From Pseudomonadota bacterium (GTDB lineage: Bacteria; SAR324; XYD2-FULL-50-16; JAHJRI01): DNA of 25,447 nucleotides. A model generated the notes under the pieces. It was not told where the DNA came from, did no database searches, and worked only from the letters and a program-made list of their open reading frames with translations. Below, piece after piece: positions 16,525-23,463 of the stretch. Numbering within the stretch: position 1 is the stretch's first letter; each line of letters begins with the position of its first letter. A program made the position numbers and the translations under genes. The DNA is taken from assembly GCA_022360105.1 (NCBI GenBank), contig JAKSDL010000571.1, positions 1 through 25,447 on the forward strand. The letters are read 5' to 3'.

Positions 16525-16553
16525 AAATGTCAATATTTCAACTACGTCCCCCT
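16525..16553 (-). repeat. Right terminal inverted repeat of the RAYT element
   Basis: Four bases after the transposase stop, the sequence AAATGTCAATATTTCAACTA runs into CGTCCCCCT. Read on the minus strand it reproduces the left end. It ends 30 bases before the 3' end of the acyl-CoA synthetase gene. Confidence 0.85.
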
Positions 16554-16583
16554 ATTTTTCCGGAAATGTTGAGCCATCAGGCG

Positions 16584-18191
16584 TTAATTGACCAGTTTTT
16601 CCCGACCTTTCCATTCTCCCTGGCGTAAAACGTACTTCTGAATCTTGCCGGTTGAGGTTTTGGGAAGATCGCGGAATTCTACATATCTTGGAGCCTTAAA
16701 CCTGGCCATCTTATCCTTGCAAAATGCAATGATCTCTTCCTGGGTGGCGGAGGCTCCCTCTTTTAGTTTGATAAACGCCTTTGGTACTTCACCCCATTTA
16801 TCGTCCGGGGTGGCAACCACTGCAGATTCAAGAATATCGGGATGGCTGTAGAGAACATTTTCAACTTCCACCGTTGAAATATTCTCACCACCGGAAATAA
16901 TGATATCCTTTTGTCGATCCATGATCTGGATATAGTTATCAGGATGAATAACCGCCAGATCCCCGGAATGGAACCAACCACCTGTAAAAGCCTTTTCCGT
17001 GGCTTCAGGATCATTGTAATAACCAAGCATCACAATATTGCCGCGCATGACAACCTCACCAATGGTTTTTCCATCCCTGGGAACCTGTTCCATGGTTTGC
17101 GGATCGACAACATCCAGGAACTGGCTGACTGTATAGGCCACTCCTTGTCGTGCCCGCATTGCAGAACGCTCAACATCCGGCAGGTCATCCCATTCCTGAT
17201 GCCAGGCACAGACAGAATAGGGACCGTACACTTCTGTCAGTCCGTACACGTGCGTGATTCTCGCACCCATCGCTTCAAGTTGGGCAATTACCGTTGGTGA
17301 AGGCGGAGCTCCTCCAACGGCAATCTCCAGGGGATGCTTCAACTTGAGATCACTTGACGCCGGATGATTCAAAATACCGATCAGCACAATCGGGGCAGCA
17401 CACATGTGGGTGATACCTTCCTCCTCGAAAAGGGTGATGATCTGCTCCGGGTCCACTTTTCTCAGGCAGATATGGGTCGCCGCTACAGCCGTCACCGCCC
17501 ACGGAAAACACCATCCGTTGCAGTGAAACATCGGCAGCGTCCACAAATAGGTCGAGTCGGACTTCAACCCCAATTCCAGGCAGTCACCCAGACCGTTCAA
17601 ATATGCTCCACGATGATGATACATCACACCTTTAGGCTTTCCGGTGGTGCCACTGGTATAATTGATGGATATGACATCCCGCTCATCTTTCACCGCGATG
17701 GGCCGGTCTTCGGGGGAACCAGTTTCAAGAAAGGACTCGTATTCGGGACCGTCCAGGGGACATTCATCACTGAAATCGCAAATATTGATTACTTTTTTCA
17801 GCTTGGGGACATCATTAATAACAGGCTTCACCAGGCCAGCGAACTCGTTATCCACAAAACAGACTGTCGTATCGGAGTGATTCAGGATGTACTTGACCTC
17901 ATCGGCAGACAATCGGATATTCACCGAAACCAGCACTGCACCGATCATAGGCACCGCAAAATGGGCTTCAAGCATCGGTGGAATATTAGGGCAGATAAAG
18001 GCTACCTTGTCTCCGGGCTGGACGCCGATATTTTCCAAGGCACTTGCCAGCTGATTGACGCGCTGGTTGAACTGGCGGTAGGTGAATCGTTCTTTTCCGT
18101 TTACGATAGCGAGCTTTTCCGGATACACCTCAACACTTCGCCTGAGAAAGTTCACCGGGGTTAATACTTCATAATTAACAGATTGATACAT
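16584..18191 (-). CDS. Acyl-CoA synthetase (AMP-forming, short/medium-chain clade)
   Basis: Activates a carboxylic acid to its CoA thioester using ATP via an acyl-adenylate. The ATG at 18191 is preceded by GAGAGG at proper spacing; a further upstream ATG (18233) has none. The 535-residue protein has the ANL P-loop YTSGTTGKPKG at 178-188, LPMFHCNGWCFPW around 219-231, VYGLTEVYG at 315-323, the ATP-ribose Asp411 in WFHSGD, Arg426 in DRQKD, and the adenylation Lys516 in KTSTGKIQK. The MFHCNGWCFPW segment is typical of the plant AAE/DmdB-like group acting on short or medium chains rather than of long-chain FadD, so the substrate may be a short or branched acid. It lies 74 bases after the permease on the same strand, most likely in one operon. 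Confidence 0.9.
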   Translation of the reverse strand: MYQSVNYEVLTPVNFLRRSVEVYPEKLAIVNGKERFTYRQFNQRVNQLASALENIGVQPGDKVAFICPNIPPMLEAHFAVPMIGAVLVSVNIRLSADEVKYILNHSDTTVCFVDNEFAGLVKPVINDVPKLKKVINICDFSDECPLDGPEYESFLETGSPEDRPIAVKDERDVISINYTSGTTGKPKGVMYHHRGAYLNGLGDCLELGLKSDSTYLWTLPMFHCNGWCFPWAVTAVAATHICLRKVDPEQIITLFEEEGITHMCAAPIVLIGILNHPASSDLKLKHPLEIAVGGAPPSPTVIAQLEAMGARITHVYGLTEVYGPYSVCAWHQEWDDLPDVERSAMRARQGVAYTVSQFLDVVDPQTMEQVPRDGKTIGEVVMRGNIVMLGYYNDPEATEKAFTGGWFHSGDLAVIHPDNYIQIMDRQKDIIISGGENISTVEVENVLYSHPDILESAVVATPDDKWGEVPKAFIKLKEGASATQEEIIAFCKDKMARFKAPRYVEFRDLPKTSTGKIQKYVLRQGEWKGREKLVN

Positions 18192-18265
18192 AGTAATCCT
18201 CTCTTCTAAAGGCTTTTTAAGCTCAAGGCACATGTCATAATGATGGAAAGACCAAATCCTGGACT

Positions 18266-19636
18266 CTATTCGGTCAAGCTCGTTTTACCAACCGCTACAC
18301 CCTTTGCTGTTCCTAACTGGGGCAGCTTTGCGAGCAGCAGCAGGAGGTAAAGTCCGATGCCAATCCCCAGTCCCCAGGCGGGCCCGAATTTGGCTATAAT
18401 CATACCCACGAAGAACGCGTATCCCTGGCTGGTAGGACTCTTAACCATGGAAATAGCAATATAGGCGCAGGCAAATCCGGTCAGAATCAGGGTAATCGAC
18501 AGTGCAACCGGCAATAACGGTTTCATGAAGGTAACAACCGGCACCAGGACTGACAGAAAAAATGCCGGCCAGTACCAGTTAAACGTTCCTGAAAAAATAG
18601 ATTCCATATTCTTGCGACCGCTTTTATAACGTTCTACCAGGAATACATGAACACCGGTCCACATGGGTCCGTGAAGAGGAATAAACGGGCCTGCCATCAA
18701 CAGGTGACCTATGTTTTTGAAGAACAGGGTAAAATGTGTCCGAGTGTTATCCACTTCAATGGCCTCGTCTTTGCGAACCTCGGAAGCTTGTTCAAACAAT
18801 GTATTGCCCAGGACGATATCGCCGAAGACAAAAATGTAAATCATAACAGCCAATGGCATGGCCTTTAGATACATCTCCATGGAGGGCCAACCGATAGAGA
18901 AGGGGGAGATAGCACTAACGTAAGCCCCAAACTGGGGAATGTGCCAACCCATTTTGATGTCAAAACTCAATTCGCCGAAAATCGGCCCTACGATCGCCGC
19001 AACCAAAAATCCGATCAGCATTGCCATGCTTGCCATTATTTTAAAAGCTTTAAATCTATCCTTTGCCTTGGAAAACCAAACGGAGAACATCAGTACAAGT
19101 ACAATGCCCCAGACAACGGGCAAGGTGTAAGGCATTTTTTCGAGTCTGCCAAATTCCGCGTTAAAGGCCGAGATGGCTCCGGCAAAGATAATTGCTGCCC
19201 GAAGCTCTGAAGGTACCCATTTAAAAAACTTCGATCCCAGCCCCGTCACCGCAAAGAAAAAAAAGATCAGACATACACAGATCGTAACAGCCGTCATGGC
19301 ATGAATCGCTTCCACGCCTGCCTGAAAAGTCCCTAAAAAACCCATCACCAAAGGAAGCGCCGGTGTTATCCATCCCGGGGCATAAGGTTCGCCAAAAATA
19401 ACGATATGCGCAACCAACCAGAACAGTTGAATGAACATCACCGACCAGGCGACTTCAAAGGGCACATTAAAAAACCTCATGGTCAGTGCTGCCACAACCC
19501 CTGCGGTAGCTGTGGTCAAAAGACCTCCCTGGATAGCTTCCGGGAGCGAAAAACCAATATGAACACCGGGAATGCGGGCTTTAAATTTCCACCACCGGAT
19601 TCCGGGTTGAACCTGTCCATCCTCACGTTTGATCAT
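18266..19636 (-). CDS. Polytopic permease, NCS2/SulP-like fold
   Basis: A 456-residue inner-membrane protein with about 12 hydrophobic segments, after a polar N-terminus (KREDGQVQPGIRWWKFKARIPG). WVPSELRAAIIFAGAISAFNAEFGR around 138-162 resembles the conserved re-entrant region of the NCS2 (xanthine/uracil) and SulP transporters. I therefore place it near that fold, without strong support for a substrate. AAAAGGAGATAGCAG precedes the ATG. It is followed by the acyl-CoA synthetase on the same strand, and preceded by a 304-base gap containing a palindrome and then the response regulator. The CoA-ligase partner points to uptake of a carboxylate, whereas nucleobase transport would be expected from the family name alone. 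Confidence 0.72.
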   Translation of the reverse strand: MIKREDGQVQPGIRWWKFKARIPGVHIGFSLPEAIQGGLLTTATAGVVAALTMRFFNVPFEVAWSVMFIQLFWLVAHIVIFGEPYAPGWITPALPLVMGFLGTFQAGVEAIHAMTAVTICVCLIFFFFAVTGLGSKFFKWVPSELRAAIIFAGAISAFNAEFGRLEKMPYTLPVVWGIVLVLMFSVWFSKAKDRFKAFKIMASMAMLIGFLVAAIVGPIFGELSFDIKMGWHIPQFGAYVSAISPFSIGWPSMEMYLKAMPLAVMIYIFVFGDIVLGNTLFEQASEVRKDEAIEVDNTRTHFTLFFKNIGHLLMAGPFIPLHGPMWTGVHVFLVERYKSGRKNMESIFSGTFNWYWPAFFLSVLVPVVTFMKPLLPVALSITLILTGFACAYIAISMVKSPTSQGYAFFVGMIIAKFGPAWGLGIGIGLYLLLLLAKLPQLGTAKGVAVGKTSLTE

Positions 19637-19810
19637 CTGCTATCTCCTTTTGGAAAAAGTTGATCATGGAATCTGCGATTGTCAATTGGGCCAGTTTTAC
19701 CTAATCATCGCAAATCGATTTATCAGTCTTGGGTACGATTTAACAGACCAGAAAGGTAGCGTAAATTGGCAGAATTCTGAAATTCCTTTGGGTAATCTTG
19801 GGAGACAGGT

Positions 19811-19827
19811 GTAGGTAAATTACCTAG
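19811..19827. promoter_or_regulatory. Candidate response-regulator operator (TTACCTA palindrome)
   Basis: TAGGTAA (19812-19818), one A, then TTACCTA (19820-19826) form a perfect 7-1-7 hyphenated palindrome, extended by outer G bases. It is about 175 bases upstream of the permease start. Another TTACCTA half-site lies at 19697-19703. The neighbouring regulator has a NarL/FixJ-type helix-turn-helix, whose relatives bind inverted or direct repeats of about seven bases (NarL heptamers are TACYYMT-like; TACCTAG differs at one position). Confidence 0.5.
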
Positions 19828-19894
19828 TATCGTGAGACGCATCCGCTGTTGTAAGGCGAACCGTTGATTGTTGAATATTAAAGCAAAACCGTAG

Positions 19895-19917
19895 GATGGG
19901 TAACTCTGTTACCCATC
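19895..19917 (-). terminator. Hairpin after the response regulator; palindromic repeat copy 2
   Basis: GATGGGTAAC (19895-19904), loop TCT, GTTACCCATC (19908-19917): a perfect 10-bp stem. On the minus strand it lies 23 bases after the regulator stop and is followed by CTACGGTTTTGCTTTAA, a moderately T-rich tail, so it can serve as the regulator's terminator. The core AGGATGGGTAACTC also matches the palindrome at 5427-5459. Confidence 0.55.
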
Positions 19918-19940
19918 GGGCGGAACTGGAAATGTAAATG

Positions 19941-20624
19941 TCAGCTTTGATGCTTATCTCGTTCAGCCCGTAATGCTGCAAATCGAACCAGTTCGGAGGA
20001 GTGATTGATCTTCAACTTCTCTTTAATGCGTTCGGTGTGAGAATAAACAGTCTTGGCGCTAATGTGCAGGGATTTGGCGATATCACCCGGAATCATTCCC
20101 TGGCCGATCAGGGTGAAGACTTCCAGCTCCCTGTCGGTGAGCCGAGTTACAGAAGGAGCAATCTCACTCGCAGATCCGCTCTGAAACTTGTTGAGAACGA
20201 TATCCGTCATTTTTGGACTCAGAAAGATGTTACCGCTAAAAATCTTTCGGATCGCTTCGATCACCAGTTCCGAAGCTTCCTTCTTGTTAATGTATCCTCT
20301 CGCACCGGCATGAAGACAGCGTTCTGCATAGATGTTCTCATCATAGGTCGATAAGACCAAGACGGGTAGCTGGTTTCGTTCTTCATTGAGAATTTTTATC
20401 AGATCCAATCCGTTACTGGTCTTCAACGAAAGATCAACGATCACCAGATCGGGAGACGTCTGCCCAATCGCTTCAATGGCATCCCCAACACTTTCGGCAT
20501 GGCCGCACACATGAAAGTCGGGTTCCTGCTCTATCAGGTCTGCCAGGCCCATGCGAAAGATAGGATGGTCTTCAACAATCAGAATCTTTTTTTCCCCGTT
20601 GTTTTCCTGGTTCTGAGTAGTCAT
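19941..20624 (-). CDS. NarL/FixJ-family response regulator
   Basis: A 227-residue cytoplasmic transcription factor from the ATG at 20624; the frame is open up to 20696 but only with a TTG. Receiver domain: ILIVEDHPIFRMGL at 14-27 with acidic Glu18-Asp19, phospho-acceptor Asp64 in LVIVDLSL, Thr93 in LSTYDE, and Lys114 in YINKKEA. The C-terminal LuxR/GerE helix-turn-helix starts at about residue 160 (LTDRELEVFTLIGQGM, IAKSLHISAKTVYSHTERIKEKL). All phosphorylation residues are present. It follows the sensor kinase by 90 bases on the same strand; a weak ribosome site precedes the ATG. A probable target is the adjacent permease/acyl-CoA synthetase operon, given the palindromes upstream of it. Confidence 0.92.
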   Translation of the reverse strand: MTTQNQENNGEKKILIVEDHPIFRMGLADLIEQEPDFHVCGHAESVGDAIEAIGQTSPDLVIVDLSLKTSNGLDLIKILNEERNQLPVLVLSTYDENIYAERCLHAGARGYINKKEASELVIEAIRKIFSGNIFLSPKMTDIVLNKFQSGSASEIAPSVTRLTDRELEVFTLIGQGMIPGDIAKSLHISAKTVYSHTERIKEKLKINHSSELVRFAALRAERDKHQS

Positions 20625-20714
20625 AAGAATCACTTTTTCCGATGGACTGTTGCTCGAATGTTGCAGGTTTCCCAAGCTGCAAAACTGTTTTGCCAAGACG
20701 GCTGATTCAGGATA

Positions 20715-22883
20715 TCACGGATTAAACGTCAAGCTTACCTGTGTCCCCGTCTTTTCTTTGTTTGAAATACTCAGGATTCCGCCGATCCGTTTTGCGCGAT
20801 AGTTCATGATTCCGATTCCCAATCCCCTGTTACTGTAGTCTTCGGGTAAGCCACAACCGTCGTCGTTCAGTTGTAATAATACTGATCTTTCTTTTCGCAA
20901 AACGTTAAGGTTGATCGAAGTGGCATTTCCGTGTTTTACAGCGTTAAATGCCGCCTCTCGGGCTATATAGTAAACATGTTCCGCTTTTCTGGAATCCAGA
21001 TTGAGATCGATCTGTTTAAACCGGAGCCGGCAAGTTACCTGATAAATCTGTTCAATATCCCGGCAAAGTTCTTCCAACACCAGGTTAAGGCTTTGTCCGG
21101 CAACTTTTGTGGGGCTGAGGCCGTATGAAATACGGTCGATTTTCTGAATGGCCTCTTGCACCAGGTTGCGCTGTCTGTCGATGGATTCAAGATCACCGTA
21201 GTTGACCTTTGCCAGCTTCTGGCGCAGGACTTTCTGCATGACTTCAATTCCCAGCAGGTGGGATTTCAGATCGTCATGAAGATACTGACCGAGTTGTCTG
21301 CGTTCAGATTCACTGATTTCTATGATCTCTCGCTCCAGACGCCTGGTTTTGGTCAAATCCTCAATTGAACAAAGGATACATTTTTCTCCCCAGATAGATA
21401 CGGTTTCTACATTGATAAAACCCATTTTGGAAAGGTGATCGGCGTCCTCGATCTCGATATCCAGATTTCGAATTCTCCCCTGCTGGTCCAGCATTTCAAC
21501 TATTTGGTAAAATTTTTCCTTGCCTATGAACTTTGGAGCATCCAAAAGCGTCTTGTTGATAAGCTGCTTTTGGGACAAACCAATAAACTTTAAAAAAGCA
21601 GGATTGGCATCAATAAACCGATAATCGATCAACCTGGCAATGAATATCCCACTTGGGCTGCCGTGAAAAGCCTTGGCAAACAGTTCTTCGGTTTTCTTAC
21701 GCTCTTCAATTTCTTTTCGAATTTTATGGTTGAACTGCTCCAGTTTGTTCATGAAATAATTGAAATAGGTACCGAGTTTGCCGATTTCATCGTTGGCTTG
21801 CACATCAACCCTTCCGGTCAGATTTCCTTCGGCTCCCTCAAAAAACTGCCTTTCAAGGTCTTGCAGCGGTTGGGTGATACCCCTTGAAATGATGAATGTC
21901 ACCGGCAAGACAACGACCAGAATGATTGCAATCGTGGCAAAGAATATCGTTCTGGCGGATTTGATGGGCGCATAGAACTCCTCGATATAGCTGGTTGATG
22001 CTACGATCCAGTCATATTCCTTGATATAATTGTAAATCACCATTTTGTCACGAAAGCGTTCTTCACCAGGATTCCTCCAGGTATAGAACATCTTGCCGCT
22101 TTTCGACTGGATCTGCTGGCGAACCAGGTACTTCCCCTCGGCATCCTGCGCGTCCACAAGATTACCGGTGAGATAGGGGTGAATCACGATATCACCCTTG
22201 CTGTTTAGGACATAACTATACCCCGTTTTACCAAAGGTCTGGGAAAAAATGGCGCCTTTGAAATCGGAGATATTGATCAGCTTGCTGAACTCCGAGCGGT
22301 AAGAGGAAACGGAAATGATCCAGTCCCATGGTTCGAAATAGGACATATAGAGCGCTTTGGCTCTGGGCTCTTTTTCACCCGGGTTTTGCCACATATATTC
22401 CAGATAACCCTGCTTGCGAACCATTTGCTCTTGTATAAACTCAAATTGCCTGTAGTTCTGGCCCTCTACAGAGGTATTCGGATGCAGAACAGCTTTGCCC
22501 TCGGAATCCAAACAAAAAATGTAACCCGTTTCGCCAATAGTCTGACTAAACAATATCTCCTTCAGTCTGGATATGGCTTCCTGTTTTGTCAGTCGCTTCG
22601 CCTGTACGTCTTGATAATACTTTTCTACGATCTGCAGGTTTTTTTCAGCGACAGCTCTCAGGTAATTTCTGATCGATGCCTGGGCGGTCCTTTCCACTAC
22701 CTTTAAGCTGACCGAAGTAGAATTGGAGAGAAGGTTTTCAATGTTTTCCTTGATCGTTTCGCTGACCTGCAAATAGATGGTAAAGCCGACCAAAATCACC
22801 GTCATGACCACGATGATCGAATAGGTGTAGAACATTTTGAAGCGAATCGGTTGATCGATCAAATAATTCTTGATTAACCTCAT
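20715..22883 (-). CDS. Sensor histidine kinase with two Cache-like sensor segments, HAMP and PAS
   Basis: From the ATG at 22883 (GGGAG nine bases upstream) the product has 722 residues. Domains in order: TM1 at about 20-38; periplasmic sensor 45-305; TM2 at 312-333; HAMP at about 334-385; short coiled coil; PAS at 398-510; HisKA_3 dimerisation domain with phospho-His536 in QLGQYLHDDL; and a HATPase with Asn647 in AAFNAVKHGN, DDGCGL and GLGIGIMNYRAKR. In the sensor, two stretches are clearly related: FSQTIGETGYIFCLDSEGKA (112-131) and FSQTFGKTGYSYVLNSKGDI (212-231), each ending with an NPGE/Tyr/DWII motif, as in tandem sCache_2-like domains. Such domains often bind small carboxylates. The partner is the downstream NarL-type regulator. 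Confidence 0.93.
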   Translation of the reverse strand: MRLIKNYLIDQPIRFKMFYTYSIIVVMTVILVGFTIYLQVSETIKENIENLLSNSTSVSLKVVERTAQASIRNYLRAVAEKNLQIVEKYYQDVQAKRLTKQEAISRLKEILFSQTIGETGYIFCLDSEGKAVLHPNTSVEGQNYRQFEFIQEQMVRKQGYLEYMWQNPGEKEPRAKALYMSYFEPWDWIISVSSYRSEFSKLINISDFKGAIFSQTFGKTGYSYVLNSKGDIVIHPYLTGNLVDAQDAEGKYLVRQQIQSKSGKMFYTWRNPGEERFRDKMVIYNYIKEYDWIVASTSYIEEFYAPIKSARTIFFATIAIILVVVLPVTFIISRGITQPLQDLERQFFEGAEGNLTGRVDVQANDEIGKLGTYFNYFMNKLEQFNHKIRKEIEERKKTEELFAKAFHGSPSGIFIARLIDYRFIDANPAFLKFIGLSQKQLINKTLLDAPKFIGKEKFYQIVEMLDQQGRIRNLDIEIEDADHLSKMGFINVETVSIWGEKCILCSIEDLTKTRRLEREIIEISESERRQLGQYLHDDLKSHLLGIEVMQKVLRQKLAKVNYGDLESIDRQRNLVQEAIQKIDRISYGLSPTKVAGQSLNLVLEELCRDIEQIYQVTCRLRFKQIDLNLDSRKAEHVYYIAREAAFNAVKHGNATSINLNVLRKERSVLLQLNDDGCGLPEDYSNRGLGIGIMNYRAKRIGGILSISNKEKTGTQVSLTFNP

Positions 22884-23463
22884 GGCTGAAATCTCCCTGG
22901 AATTACGACTTAGCTGTTTGAAAATCCACCTTTGGCCTGAAGTGTCCCTTTGGTCGTTGCACAATCCAACCTGTTTTGGCCAACATTGTCAATCATTGTG
23001 AACCAATGATGCCAAACTCGTGTTTTTGCATTATCGCAAAACCACAATCAACCGATGCAAACCCCAATTGTCCCACCCAAAGCCCAATGCCATTTAGTTA
23101 AGCGATCGGAGCTGAAATTAGGGGACATGTACCCACCCGGAAATATGCCCGCCTTCAAGCAAATACCAGTTACCTGTCCCCTGATTTCGTTACCTTTCCA
23201 TCACCACCTGTTTTCCAATCCGTGATTTGCGAAATCAATACTCTGATTATTGTTCACGTACGAAAACAAAGTAATTGTAAACTGACATCTATTATTGAAA
23301 CAAAAACAGTGTTACGATTTTAATAATATACGTAGGTTCGCCGTTCGATTCGGTGTAAATGGCATTTACCCATCACAGAAACAGAAAGTTCACGGCAGCA
23401 AACAACCGGGCAGGAATTCTATAAACCAACCTGAAAGGACAGGGATTGGGGAGCTTTTATCCC
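22884..23463. promoter_or_regulatory. Divergent intergenic region between kinase and MFS genes
   Basis: A 580-base stretch without a convincing gene; an open frame of about 73 codons at 23295-23516 overlaps the MFS gene and has no support. Upstream of the kinase, ATCATTG (22992-22998) and CAATGAT (23004-23010) form a perfect palindrome with a 5-base centre, and TTTTGC/GCAAAA at 23024-23029 and 23036-23041 form another. The small RAYT-end-like element lies at 23114-23188. A possible MFS promoter is TTGAAA near 23296 with TTTAAT 18 bases on, but it is weak. Confidence 0.35.
23114..23188. repeat. Short palindromic element with RAYT-like ends
   Basis: GAAATTAGGGGACATGTAC at 23114-23132 pairs with GTTACCTGTCCCCTGATTTC at 23169-23188 as an imperfect inverted repeat of about 19 bases. 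The AAATTAGGGGAC core is identical to the outer edge of the RAYT element at 15414-15425. No reading frame is enclosed. It is best read as a non-autonomous relative or solo end of that element family. Confidence 0.55.

Larger units (their letters stand above)
15419..16553 (+). mobile_element. RAYT transposon-like element with terminal inverted repeats
   Basis: The left end (15419-15446) begins AGGGGACGTAGTTGATATAT and the right end (16525-16553) is its reverse complement with one base difference and one extra G, so the ends match over about 28 bases. Both are flanked outside by AAAT. Just inside the left end, GATGTGT (15447-15453) and ACACATC (15496-15502) form another hairpin before the transposase start. 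The single gene fills the interior. The element lies precisely between the lpxR stop and the acyl-CoA synthetase stop, so it disrupts neither. Good conservation of both ends and an intact gene suggest recent or continuing activity. Confidence 0.8.
19637..19940. promoter_or_regulatory. Regulator-permease intergenic region with TTACCTA half-sites
   Basis: No gene lies here. It contains a perfect palindrome at 19811-19827, an extra TTACCTA half-site at 19697-19703 (61-67 bases upstream of the permease ATG), and a terminator-like hairpin at 19895-19917. I could not find a convincing sigma-70 promoter for the permease; TTGACA on the minus strand near 19675 lacks a matching -10. This is consistent with activator-dependent expression, but does not prove it. 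Confidence 0.5.

Noticed and set aside
17364..18164. Plus-strand open frame of 266 codons
   Set aside because: It lies wholly opposite the acyl-CoA synthetase, whose motifs are complete. The translated frame has no recognisable domain and no ribosome site.
12272..19636. Purine salvage unit of adenine deaminase and the NCS2-like permease
   Set aside because: The two are over 4 kb apart, on opposite strands, and separated by lpxR, the RAYT element and the CoA ligase. The permease's close partner is the ligase.
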